NCBI RefSeq assembly: GCF_016859285.1 | Contig: NC_053405.1 | Coordinates: 796,760 to 860,759 of the forward strand | Direction: 5' to 3' | Origin: Xiphias gladius | Lineage: Eukaryota; Chordata; Actinopteri; Istiophoriformes; Xiphiidae | DNA length: 64,000 nt | Part shown: positions 46,490 through 56,882 of the stretch, piece after piece | How the letters are laid out: the number at the start of each line of letters is the position of its first letter | Position numbering within the stretch: the first letter of the stretch is position 1 | Translations under genes and position numbers: made by a program | The notes under the pieces: model-generated | What the model was told of the DNA's origin: nothing | The model's input: the letters and a program-made list of their open reading frames with translations, nothing else | Database searches by the model: none

Positions 46490-46710
46490 AACCTGGCGAG
46501 AGTACGGCGTGAAGCCGGCGGTGTCATGTTGCCGTTCGCTCGGCGCTCCCTGAGGAAGCTAACAGCGGCAGCAGCGCTAGCTCCTCCTCTGACCGAGCCC
46601 CCATCGCCGTCGTCGTCATCATCATCGACGGATCCAGGCCTCTGTGTCAGGACCGGCTGTGCTGATCCCGATGACGCCCGTTTACTGCGCCTGAGACAAA
46701 TATAGCGAAC
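46490..46710 (+). other. CpG-dense segment with a 59-codon ORF
   Basis: CpG-rich sequence contains an ORF from ATG 46,526 to a stop at 46,705. It starts MLPFARRSLRKLTAAAALAP, basic and amphipathic like a mitochondrial presequence, then a Pro/Ser run encoded by CGTCGTCGTCATCATCATCG, a trinucleotide tract. The start context (TGTCATGT) is poor. It could be a first exon, but I see no donor site or homologue; composition alone could generate it. A minus ORF (46423-46758) covers the same bases. Confidence 0.25.
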
Positions 46711-46819
46711 AGAGCGTATCAACGCACGAGCACAGCTCTGATGACAGCAAAACATCATAGGAGTATTTCTAAATTTGATGAGTGTCGAGGATATTCAGCG
46801 GAATGACTTCACAAGTGAA

Positions 46820-47103
46820 TGAACTCTACCAGGTTATTATCGGAGGATCCGGATCGCTCAGCCGCAGGTTCGGCTCCGACGCGGTCAGAGATGCGTTCGC
46901 TCCACCGGACCTTTACTGCTGAGGCCGTAGCCAGTGCGGCCACGATGGTAAAGACACGGTGCAGTGCAACACCACCACCGACTACAACCTCCGTAACGAA
47001 CACTATGGCTGTGACTGTGGTTTCAGTTCGAGCTGAGACCAGAGCAGTTGTAGCGGACTGCATTAGACTGTGCTGGTCTACCTAATAAAGTGGCCTCTGC
47101 ACG
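46820..47103. mobile_element. Probable MITE, right end only (CTACCTAATAAAGTGGCC)
   Basis: The right end GGTCTACCTAATAAAGTGGC followed by CTCTGCACGT is the typical terminus of a large Tc1/mariner-derived fish MITE group. The matching inverted left end is not visible, so the 5' boundary is a guess. The interior is CpG-rich and repetitive in GTAGCC/GCGGCCACG words. Confidence 0.55.
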
Positions 47104-47462
47104 TACATACGCATGGGCTCACAACCACACAGTTCATCACCTGATTTCATGTGTGTTCACATTAGTTGTTCTTCATAGACACTTCCTGACTCGTCACGCT
47201 GACTGATCCAGTCTCTGAATCTGGCTTCAGTGTGACCCGCTGCAGCTGTGAAGGGCGACGGTCTCGGGTTTGAACACGATGAGACGACACGCCGTCGGCC
47301 CGTGCGCCTGGTGTGCGTTGCAGCTCCTGTCTGAGGGCCGAAGGAAAAGGTTCGGTTTCAGCTGCTCCCAGACAGAAGCTGGATTTATTAAGAACAGACT
47401 GCTGGCTGCTGCTGCCGTCTGCAGCTTTGCATTTCTGGCCGACAGCGAGCCGGACCGAGCCA

Positions 47463-47464
<2 letters not shown>
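47104..47464. other. Unrecognised non-coding stretch
   Basis: ORFs in several frames run into the AC tract that follows. No domain. Confidence 0.4.

Positions 47465-47500
<36 letters not shown>
47465..47500. repeat. (AC)18 microsatellite
   Basis: Uninterrupted 36-bp AC tract. Confidence 0.96.
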
Positions 47501-47505
<5 letters not shown>

Positions 47506-47654
47506 CATACAAACTGTCTGACAAACTGGGTTCAGACTGGTGTTGTGTTGTGAACTGTACTGTCTGGACAGGGGTGGAGTCCTGACCTACTGACTGTCTG
47601 GGAAAGTCCTGCTGGATCTGAACCACCCAGGACCTGATGAGTTACAGTCCTTCT

Positions 47655-48010
47655 AAATTATATTTTCCTGGTTCCAGACTGAAGCATCTCAGCAACTGTT
47701 GGACGGACTGTGATGACATGTGGTTCAGACGTTCAAGTTCCCCTCAGGATGAACTGGAATATCCTCTGACTTTTCCTCTAGCGCCACCATCAGGTCAAAT
47801 TTAATTTGTCCAATACTTTGATTTATGAGCAAATACCTGCAGAACTAATGACGTTCCCATCAGCCTCAGCGGGGTGCTGTGTTTACAGCTAATTGGCTAA
47901 TGTTAGCATGCTAACAAGCTAATCTAAAATGGTGAAGATTATACCTGCGGCATTGTCACCGTTAGCGTGTTAGCATGCTGATGTTAGCATTTGGCTGGTG
48001 GCTGTGAGGG
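47655..48010 (+). mobile_element. Best copy of the CTCTAGCGCCACC / TTAGCATGCTAAC interspersed family
   Basis: The order CTCAGCAACTGTTGGACGGA, CAGGATGAACTGGAATATCC, TTTTCCTCTAGCGCCACCAT, AATTTGTCCAATACTTTGAT, AATACCTGCAGAACTAATGA, CCCATCAGCCTCAGC, CTAATGTTAGCATGCTAACA, TGTTAGCATGCTGATGTTAG matches a very widespread teleost repeat over some 350 bp. No coding capacity. Shorter copies at 21,346, 56,600 and 63,515. Confidence 0.85.
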
Positions 48011-48955
48011 AGACTGATATTGTCTATGGTTGGTATGTTTTTTCTTCAGCAGCCGTTTAACGTATTCACACGAGCTAATTTCCTTCCTGCGACGTACTCT
48101 TCACCGTTGCGTGCTTGGTCCGCAAACTGCTTACTCTAAACAATTAAGCCTCTAGGTTAGCGGTGCTGTTTGCAACTTTTACTCATTAATATCAGCTCGG
48201 CTCTTCACTGAAAAAGCTCCTCCTCTTCCCCCTGCAGTTAAATTTGCCGTGTCACGTTACTGGAAGCCGAACCCTTCCTACTGCTGCCACTTCACAGAAC
48301 AACAGGACGGCCTTCATCGTAAAGAAGCTGCAGGAAGCGAACCATATTTGTCTCTGAGTCTAGTTTTGCATTTATATCATAGTTATGACTAGAAAGCGCG
48401 TCTTAAAGCTCTGATATGTCCGACCCGGTGACATGGGCGCCTCACATCAGCCGGATCCCGCTGTTCGTCGTCGTTGTAATCCTCAGTCGCCTCAGTGCTG
48501 CTCACAAGTCATAGACCTGGAGCCTTTCCATCTCTACCATCCAGCCCATACAAAGTGAACCTGGCATAAAAAGAAGCAGTCATTTTCTGCACTTTTCTCC
48601 AGGGGACCAGTTTCATATATTCGACCCGACGCCGGATGAAGACTTTGGACTGTTGTCTCAGACAACATTTTTTTAAGTCCAGTGCAAAGTTTTTGTCGTG
48701 TCTTATCGTGTTTTTTGTCATTGACGTATTAGACACTGACCCCCCCACCCCTAATCTCATCAGTCTTTTCCTGACAGATAAACCCCCCCCACTCCTTCCT
48801 GCAGATCACTTCAGTTTCACAAAGACAGACTTTGAATGTGGCTTAGATCAGTCAGACTCCAGATAAGACGTGTAAATTGATCTGCAGTTTTCTTGATCTT
48901 TCGCTCAGTGAGAATAATTTGATATGAATTCTGGGTAAATTAAGACTTTTTCCTC
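48011..48955. other. Unrecognised non-coding stretch
   Basis: No gene recognised. C-rich runs at 48,740 and 48,783. Confidence 0.45.
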
Positions 48956-49587
48956 CAGGTCAAAACCCAGTATCTGTCTGGGCCCTTTATCTGTTTGCTT
49001 CTCTCCCACTCGCTGTGCTCACATACACAGTAATTTAATCCATCTGAATTCCCAATAAAGCTGGTTTTCATTTATATGTTTTTCTGTTTCTGTTGTCAGA
49101 CGACGGAACCGGCATGAAACAGTGACTGAAACGTGGCCCATTGAGACGACGTGTTAACCAGCAGTCACTTCCAAGCTGCTGCTCTGCTGCTAAAATCCTG
49201 GTTTTATAACCACGACGTCGTCTGACAGAATCACCAGACACACGAGTTAAAGACGACGGCTGAGCTGAGATTTCAGGTGTGATTACCTGTAAAATGATCA
49301 GCCAGAGAGAAAGTTAGAAGCTCATTCACGTCTGTGTCAGCTGACGTGAGGTCAGTTGGATGAGACACACAGAGACGTGTGGCTTAGGTGGGAAAGTCCA
49401 ACCTCACGCTCACAGGTCAGTACTGGCGACTCTTCTACAGAAAGTAGATAAGGTTTGTCCAGAAAGTCGCTGGATTTGTCGCTGGCTGCTATTATTAAAA
49501 AAGTCACTCAGGGGTCTGAAAAATCGGTAAATCTGGCGACAAAGACGCTAACTTGGCAACACTGCCTGTGAACGGCCCCTGATTAAC
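48956..49587 (+). repeat. Copy B of the ~0.64 kb dispersed direct duplication
   Basis: Direct counterpart of 9,063-9,702, from CCAGTATCTGTCTGGGCCC to GGCAACACTGCCTGTGAACG. Flanks on either side do not match those of copy A, so the duplicated unit is well bounded. Copy B lacks the GAGACGTTTCC bases found in copy A. Confidence 0.85.
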
Positions 49588-50213
49588 GATATAAATATGG
49601 CTGACTGCATCAAACCACTCAGCTCCGCTCACTCCAGCAGAAAACTTTTGCCTTCTGGAAAAATTCAACAGCCACAAGGATTTTTTTTGTTTTGATTCGG
49701 AAAAAAAACGGTGACGGTTGTAAATAACAGTAGAATATTTCCACCCCCATGCTTAAGAGTTGGCAAAGGGAGGTGGGGTCCCTGGCTTAGGGCGCCTAAA
49801 CCTTTGTAGACATCTGTAGCTGTACTGATTAAAATAGAGGCAAAGTGTATCTTCTGCAAATGATGTACGTGAGACATAACAATGAGTGTCAATTCTAACT
49901 TCAAGAGAAATTCTTTAATCAACATATTTTACAACCGGCTCCTGAACCTATTAAAGGCTCAGGGCCCAGAGGTGGTTTGCGATTATGGATGTAGTCTCTG
50001 GACACTCTCCAGTTCCAGTTTGTGCTTTCAGGTGAGATGCAGGTTGTTGGGGGGGGGGTCAGTTTCTGGAGATGATGTTTCGTGTTTCAGGTTTGTGTTC
50101 GTGGTTTTAGTTTTTGTCGTCAGTGGTTTAACTTGTGTTGAACAGATTTAGTTCTGACACTGTTCTCTGTTATTTATGACGGAGGGACACTCCCCGCTGT
50201 TTGTTCCCAGGCC
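49588..50213. other. Unrecognised non-coding stretch
   Basis: T- and A-rich start, otherwise featureless. G run at 50,050. Confidence 0.45.
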
Positions 50214-50417
50214 CCTCTCTCTCTCTCTCTTCTCAGTGTCTGTCAGGCTCTCTCGCCCCCACTGTGGCTCTCTCTCTTGTGTTTTTCTCACTGTCTCTCT
50301 TGGTGTCTCTCGTCCTGTCTTCCTACTTTCTCACAGTCAACCCCCCCCCCCCACCCTGTCATGTGATACTGGGCACCCTGCCTGCTCCCACACACACCCA
50401 CACACCCACACACACAC

Positions 50418-50481
<64 letters not shown>

Positions 50482-50563
50482 ACACACACTAACACACAGT
50501 AAAAGCTCCTGCCGCAGGCAGTTTGAGAGGTTTTGGGAAAAGTCTGTCTCACAAATCACTCTG

Positions 50564-50613
<50 letters not shown>

Positions 50614-50652
50614 ACGCACACACACGCACACACACACATGCACACACACACT
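50214..50652. repeat. Compound CT-rich / C12 / (CA)n repeat cluster
   Basis: CT-rich sequence (50,214-50,330), a C run (50,341-50,352), an imperfect CA tract (50,390-50,498), 65 bp of unique sequence, then CT (50,562-50,577) and a second imperfect CA tract to 50,652. The 230-codon Thr-His ORF and the Cys-Val ORFs on the opposite strand are artefacts. Confidence 0.95.
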
Positions 50653-51034
50653 CAGACTGTGTGTGTTTGTTCTTCCCAGTCGGTGTCGGGTTTCCCTGCT
50701 GCAGCAGCTTCATATTTGTTGTGTGAAGATCGGACTGACTGACTGCTGCTGCTGGGAAACTCACACACTCATTTATAACCTTCTCAGAGAAGAAGTACAA
50801 GGAGCAGCAGTAGAATTTCAATTTGCAGTAGCAGTAATTTTTCATCCTCAAGTGGTCACAACAACAACAACAGTCCTTATTTACTACAAATAACATGAGT
50901 GTACTAAGAATGCATGCATGTGTGTGGTATATGATACACACATGTACATGTCAGTGTCACCAGATTTGACTAACCTAATTTCAAAGCCTCAATCCTGCCC
51001 CATCACAAAATTAGCCTAGTTTTTACCGTTTACT
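50653..51034. other. Unrecognised non-coding stretch
   Basis: Contains a short (AAC)4-5 run near 50,860 and CATGCATGTGTG words near 50,915. No gene. Confidence 0.45.
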
Positions 51035-51345
51035 GCTCCGGTTCACTCTCGCCGCTCTCGCAGCGATGTTTTCGGTGAAACAGCTGTAAACAGCCACCGT
51101 CCACAACCTGGTCAGCAGCAAACAGCAGACGGACACAGTCAGAGACCAGCTGGTGAACACGGTGGAGCATTTAGCAGCTAAAGAGCCAGATGTTTCCTTC
51201 GGGAGCTGGTGGAGACCAAAACCAGAGCTAAAAGAGAGGGAGTGCTGGACTTAGATTCACCAGGTGGGACAGACACCAGATCCAGATGAAGGATCATGTT
51301 GCTCTGTAGCTGCTGGACGTGGAGATAAACGGCTGGTTGATCACG
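51035..51345 (+). mobile_element. Teleost interspersed repeat (GGTCAGCAGCAAACAGCAGAC type)
   Basis: GTGAAACAGCTGTAAACAGC, CAGCAGCAAACAGCAGACGG, GAGACCAGCTGGTGAACACG, GAGCATTTAGCAGCTAAAGA, GCCAGATGTTTCC, GTTGCTCTGTAGCTGCTGGA occur in the order I remember for a dispersed fish repeat. It is non-coding here; the class (DNA transposon versus retroposon) is not clear to me. Confidence 0.55.
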
Positions 51346-52459
51346 AGTTGAAGGTGATGATATATCAGTGCTGTGTCCCCTACTTGTTCCTGCTGAAAAC
51401 AATGTGGAGAAAAACATCAGTTATTTGGTGTGTGTGGAACCTATTGAACTCTGCACAGGGCCCAAATCAACACAAGCCAATCAAACCACTTTTTAGCTGC
51501 CAAGTCAAATAAAACGTACTCAGCTTGGTTGGAAAAACAGGCAGTTTAGCAACACTGAGGCGACGTACCAGCATCAGAGTAAATGACAAACATACAGCAT
51601 GTTCTGTATTCATGAATTTCTCATGTTCTCTCCTTTTACTGAAATGCATTTCATTTTGAAATTGTCGTAACTCTGAGTTTTAAGATTTTTGCTCTCTCTG
51701 ATTTTGCACACGTTCTGAATATTTGATGGTTGTAAATATTTATTTGCTTTAAATTTTACTTGTGATTTTGTATGAAAATAAACATTTGGCAGCTCGGCAG
51801 ATCCATCTATTAGAAACGATTCCTCATTATGCTGAAAAGAAGAAAAACCGTAATGTTGGTCACACTGCATTTCACACAAACTGTGTCTGCTGCTGCAGAT
51901 TAGAAGCATCAGTCCAAACCAGCTTCTAGGAGACGGGGCCTGTGTGTAAACTCCCTCATCTCCTCCTCCCTCGGTAACTGCCATAACATTGAGCAGAGAC
52001 GTCAGACAATTATTCACGAATCGTCATTATTCTGTGTCATCGCTGTCACAGTCATAGAACAGTAAATTTTGCACCTGTGAAATGTGGCGAATTGCACTGT
52101 GGGACTGTGATGAGAAAACAGTGCAGATGTTGGACTCAGGTAAACACAGGCAGAGACTCCAGTTGCAGACAGGTCCGATCAGGCAGAAGGAGTGAAAACA
52201 CCTGTGCGAGTGTGCAGAGCCTGTTAGGTGGGATAAAGTTCAGGTGTGAAAGTCTTGATGCATTTCAGTGGCCAAAGGAATAGAAGGGAGTTGGGTCTCT
52301 GTGTTCAGAGGATCCTGTTGTGATGCCCCGAAGGAAGAAGGTCAAACGTCTTCTGAAGTGATCACAGTTACGACAGTTAGCGTCAGTTGAGCCTTAGCGA
52401 TGATGATGACGTCCCGAAGCCGGGCTGTCTGCACCTCGGCGGCAGCAGGACATGTAGAC
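51346..52459. other. Unrecognised non-coding stretch
   Basis: AT-rich around 51,640-51,790. The 135-codon minus ORF at 51610-52017 has no recognisable domain. Confidence 0.45.
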
Positions 52460-52660
52460 AGTGGTGGAGGAGGCACCCAGATCTTCTTCTTAGTTAAAGT
52501 AGCAACAACCACAGTGTGAACATACAAAAACAGTAAAAGTCATGTTTACTTAGGCAAAAATACGAAGGCCGCGAGCGTAGAACCACGATAATAGAGTTAA
52601 AGTACCAAAGGTAAAAGTACTGATTGGGCAGAAAGGCCCAATTATTGTATTGATTGGAGG
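52460..52660 (+). mobile_element. TACTTAAGTA MITE family, head fragment
   Basis: Starts AGTGGTGGAGGAGGCACCCA, then AGTAGCAACAACCACAGTGT, AAAAACAGTAAAAGTCATG, GTACCAAAGGTAAAAGTACT, GGGCAGAAAGGCCCAATTAT, matching the family's 5' half (CAGTGGTGGAAGAAGTACTC and onward) in order. Diverged; the distal half is absent. Confidence 0.7.
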
Positions 52661-53578
52661 CGTCAGTGTTGGAGAAAGGGGGAGGACGGGTAAGAAGGAT
52701 CTGCTAGTTTTCCTCCGCTTCCTGCTGCAGACCTGATGTGAGTTCAGAAGAGGTGAAACCTGCGGGAGGAGCCGATGATCAGGACAAACCAGAGGGACGA
52801 GCTGGACCGAGAGGACACTCACAGAGGGGTGAATAGAAAGAGAAAGGGATGGAGGGATGGAGGAATCTGCCTGGGGCTGCAACAGTAAACGGAGGACTGT
52901 AAGGAGACAATCAGACAGGATGTGAGAGTACAGGAGCCTGCAGGGATCAGTTTCAACCGGCTGCTGTTACCTGCAGGAACAAGCTTCGAAACATGTCAAC
53001 TCAACAGATTCTCTTTGCACTGTTTTCATATGAAGTATTTCTAAAGTGTATGCTGCAGCTCTTTAACCTAAAAATATGAGACTAAAAAGTGACTTTCAGA
53101 TGTTTTAATGGGAAACTGCTTCCATACAAATCATTTATAGAATTAGACGTGTGTTGAAAGTGTAGACAACGCTGAGTTGTCGGCACATAAACAATGTTTG
53201 TGTTTTTCTACATAATCCTATTTACTTATACAGATTTTTTCATTTTTAATTCTACGTTTTGTTTATGCAGTTTTAGTGTGAAATACGGTAAATCTGGGTT
53301 TTATTTTGGTCCCTAGCTTTACAGGCCACATCCTGTATGCAAAGCATGTCAAGCAAGACCTCAGTATTTTAGGGATTATGTTTGGTTTTTAAGTCTTAGA
53401 GTCATCTGCAGTTCACTGTCTTTTAATTCATGATGCACGGTGATGCCAAACACACGTTTTCAACATTTGGTATAACGAAGTTACAGATCAAACCAACTCA
53501 GCTACTGGAGGCTCTTTTACGCCGTGCGATTTTTGGCAGGTGACAGAGATAAAAAAAACTTTGGGCGTTCCTCCAAAA
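52661..53578. other. Unrecognised non-coding stretch
   Basis: Purine-rich 52,665-52,700 and 52,800-52,870. AT-rich 53,000-53,400. No gene. Confidence 0.45.
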
Positions 53579-53945
53579 GGCTTCGACCTGGATCTCACAG
53601 TGAGACGTCTAGGGACAGACGTGTCTCCCGGAGTCAGAAACTTAGGATCAAATTCTTGCAGTGTGACTGCTGCCACCACCCGCCATTACAAACCGACCAA
53701 TCAGAAAGGAAACTAGAAGGGCACTCGGTGGAGCGCGTACCTCCGACAAGGTGAAAAATGCTCCAACCTAACGGGAAGCGATTAAAAAAAGAAAACCTCT
53801 GGGATTCATCGCTGATGGGTTCTTCCCTGGGCCCTGCTCCATCCCTCCACCAAGTCTGGTGCAAACCGGTTCACAAATTTTTATGTAATCCTGCTGACAA
53901 ACCAGCAAAGAACCAAACAGAACGTCCTCGGCGGAGACACCGACC
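53579..53945 (+). repeat. Copy 1 of the CACTCGGTGGAGCGC dispersed family
   Basis: Shares about 190 bp with 55,435-55,626, including ACGTCTAGGGACAGACGTGT, AAATTCTTGCAGTGTGACTG, CCACCCGCCATTACAAACCG, GGCACTCGGTGGAGCGCGTA, CCTCCGACAAGGTG, CTCCAACCTAACGGGAAGCG. Beyond the shared part it continues through CTGATGGGTTCTTCCCTGGG, CTCCACCAAGTCTGGTG and ATCCTGCTGACAAACCAGC to TCCTCGGCGGAG, which I recognise as the rest of a widespread fish repeat ending in CCTTGGCGGAGG. Copy 1 has a 20-bp insertion absent from copy 2. Confidence 0.8.
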
Positions 53946-55434
53946 AATTCTGTAAAAGCCATTTTTGAATAAGGTTGAGGGGAAAAAGGCCTTTGGTATC
54001 AGGGCGTCTAGGGTTTATAAATGTAGGAAAAACCGGACAAGGCTGTGTTCTCAGAGCAGCGATGCAGATCATCAACAGGTGGAACCATTTTACTACAGTA
54101 GAGGGATGTTACAGAATCTGGTTATTCACCAGCAAATGTTTGTTCTTCCTCATAAAGTTCAGTGTATTTTGTAGAAAACCCAGCTGTAATTTCTGAGTAA
54201 TGACTCTTCTGGAGTTGCTTAAGTTTTTTGACCTTTTTCTGACTCTGGTGCAGCTCACAGTCTTATCACCAAGTGCTCCGTGGTTGTTGAGCTTCCGCCG
54301 TGTGTCTGTTGGGAGTTTGTGGTCGTTCCCCGTTAGCACCCGAAGACGTGGTCATTAACTCTCTGACCGGTGGAAACAAGCAGCAGCTGAGGAAAAACAT
54401 CTCTCGCTTCATTTCTGTGCAGAAGAAAGGGCCAAAACATTTTTTACTGCGTGACTCACTGGAAGAGTTGAAGAGTTTCTTTTCTGTTAAATAAACTGTG
54501 TCACGGTTCGTTCTGATTATCAGGCTGTGAAACGTTTACATCTTCAAACACAGAACATATCTGGAGTCATCAAAGTCTTTAAAAGGAACATTTTCATCCT
54601 CAGGTCAAACAAACTTGCAGCCACAAACCTGTACTTTAATCACTTATCAGTAGATATCATTGTGAAATCCCACATCTGTCAGCAGCTGCACTTGTCTCTG
54701 CAGAACATGACTCATTGACAAACAGGGCGAGTGTGTGGTGTAGAGGAGCAGCAGACCTCCTCCCTAGAAAAACACTCCGGGAGCAGTTCACAGCGAAGCT
54801 CCCTGCAGAAAGTCCTGCGTCACTCCCTCTGCAGCCAACATGGAAATCTCACCTTTTGTGTTTGAGGCCTGCAGGGACTCTCTGGGTCACGGTGCGAGTC
54901 CTCCGGGGGCGCTGCAGGATTTGCATACAGGTACAGGTAGGGATCCTCTGCTCTTGTGTTTCAGGTCTTCGTGGACCCCCAGTTTTGGGTTGGTGACCCT
55001 TTATAGAGCCCGGGTTGCTGGTGGCATTTGAGTGGAAGCTCCTTCCTGCCACAGGAAGGAAACAAAATGATGAAGGGTTCAGAGCGACGGCAAGATGATG
55101 AGTTTAGTAACCGGCTTCTTTATCATGTCTTATTCTTCATGTTATAATTGTGACTGAGTAATATTTTTGTCTATTTAAATATCATCATTTCATTTATTAT
55201 CTCATAGTTCTGACGTTGTTTGTAAATTTGACTCAAGGTAAATCTAATACATTTACTAATTACTTTGACTTTGCATCTTAACATCTTGATTCTCTAAGAG
55301 CATTTATATTTTTGACGGTCTACATTTCCTCTACTTTTTCTCTTTTCTTGGCAGTAATGGGCTTCCATACACACTATGAGCAGAAAACACTGACGTTTCC
55401 TCCTATTGGTTTTTAGTCCTGAAGAGACAAAGAG
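53946..55434. other. Unrecognised sequence between two copies of the same repeat
   Basis: No gene recognised. Short ORFs (54109-54339 on minus, 54715-54996 on plus) have no domain. Confidence 0.45.
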
Positions 55435-55626
55435 GGCTTCGACGTCTAGGGACAGACGTGTCTCCCAGAGTCAGAAACTTTGGATCAAATTCTTGCAGTG
55501 TGACTGCTGCCACCACCCGCCATTACAAACCGACCAATCAGAAAGCGACAGGAAACTAGAAGGGCACTCGGTGGAGCGCGTACCTCCGACAAGGTGAAAA
55601 ATGCTCCAACCTAACGGGAAGCGATT
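55435..55626 (+). repeat. Copy 2 of the CACTCGGTGGAGCGC dispersed family
   Basis: Direct repeat of 53,579-53,783, about 1.85 kb away. By eye it lacks 20 bp after GGCTTCGAC, gains 6 bp (GCGACA within CAGAAAGCGACAGGAAAC) and otherwise differs at only a few positions. Similarity stops at GGGAAGCGATT, so it is truncated relative to copy 1. Confidence 0.85.
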
Positions 55627-56217
55627 CGTCCCTTTGACAAGTCTGAGAGAAAAGTGCAAATTTAAGAAAGTTTAGAGAGACATAACTAAACCAAACTAAA
55701 CGTTATTTTTTCATCATCTCACTACTGATCAGATTGATCAGAAATCTCTGCTTTAGACTAACAGAGGTTGTACAGCAGCATGTTGACCATTCAGCTTTTT
55801 TGTTTTTTTGGTTTGAATTTGCAGGTGATCCTCCAACCTGCAGCATCTTTGGTCTTCATGGCAGCTGCGGAGGAAGACCAACACTGACGGGAAGAAACTC
55901 ATCATCTGTCTCTGCAGGTTCATTTTAATAGGAATGGACTGAAACCATTGACTGACTGGAAGGAAGGAAATCAGTTTAAAAACTAACGGAGGATTTTGAA
56001 AAGCATCAGCACTGACCTGAAGTGAATTTTGGAGGTTTTGAAGTTAATCGGGGGACTACAGGAACGCAGACTCCTCCAGTAGGATTCTCTGAACATTTTT
56101 TCACATGAACCGACAGACGATGTTCACACTTCTCTCCCCACTAATGTTTCCACGGGAAACCAGTTCACCCCTTATCCCAGTTCACCGCAGCCCCAGTGCT
56201 CCACCTCAGCTCCACCG

Positions 56218-56218
<1 letters not shown>
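55627..56218. other. Unrecognised non-coding stretch
   Basis: No gene or repeat found. Confidence 0.4.

Positions 56219-56252
<34 letters not shown>
56219..56252. repeat. (AC)17 microsatellite
   Basis: Uninterrupted 34-bp AC tract. Confidence 0.96.
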
Positions 56253-56254
<2 letters not shown>

Positions 56255-56599
56255 GGAGCCTCTCTGTCCGTCTGTGTTCCCATGATGCAGTATGTGGGAA
56301 ACAGACTCCCAGAGCACAGTTCACATGGACCCGAGAGTTTCAGCAGAAAAGTAAACGCACAGCAGTTGTCATCCACCAATCACAACCGGCGCTGTAGTGA
56401 TGTCATCAGTAACCAGCCAGATAAGCCCAAATTCAATTCACGTCATAATTGACGTATTATAAACATATTAAAGTGGGATTGCGTTGGTAGAAAAAGAACA
56501 TAGTGGATATTCATTAGCTGTTTCCTCGACCTTAAGGACAAAGTTTTCACTCGTACACAAGACATGAAAATCTACTGATCAGACTGTCCTGACGTGTCC
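56253..56599. other. Unrecognised non-coding stretch
   Basis: No gene or repeat found. Confidence 0.4.
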
Positions 56600-56675
56600 T
56601 GATCTCATTCCTAGTCTCCAAAGGATGAACTCGACCCTGTGATCTTTCATCTAGCGCCACCCTGGGGACAAACTC
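56600..56675 (+). mobile_element. Fragment of the CTCTAGCGCCACC family
   Basis: CCAAAGGATGAACTCGACCC, GATCTTTCATCTAGCGCCAC and CCTGGGGACAAA follow the core of the family seen in full at 47,655. Truncated on both sides. Confidence 0.65.
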
Positions 56676-56882
56676 CTCTCCTTTTCAGACACTAAGACCG
56701 GATAAATCATCAGGATGTGTGTTCGTGTTGTGGCTGTTTCAGCAGTGTGACATGGATCTGCACTCGTTTTGACAGAATGAGCCTGGGACCGGGGCTGACT
56801 CGGGTACAGGTACACAACCACGGGGCCCATCGATCTTTCCAGTTCCTGCATCCTTATGGTATCACAGTTTCAAGAACACAGA
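56676..56882. other. Unrecognised non-coding stretch
   Basis: Nothing recognised; immediate left flank of the Tc1 element. Confidence 0.4.

Noticed and set aside
50201..50893. 230-codon ORF, longest in the window
   Set aside because: More than half is Thr-His repeat from the (CA)n tracts, and the opposite strand gives equally long Cys-Val ORFs. No domain outside the repeats.
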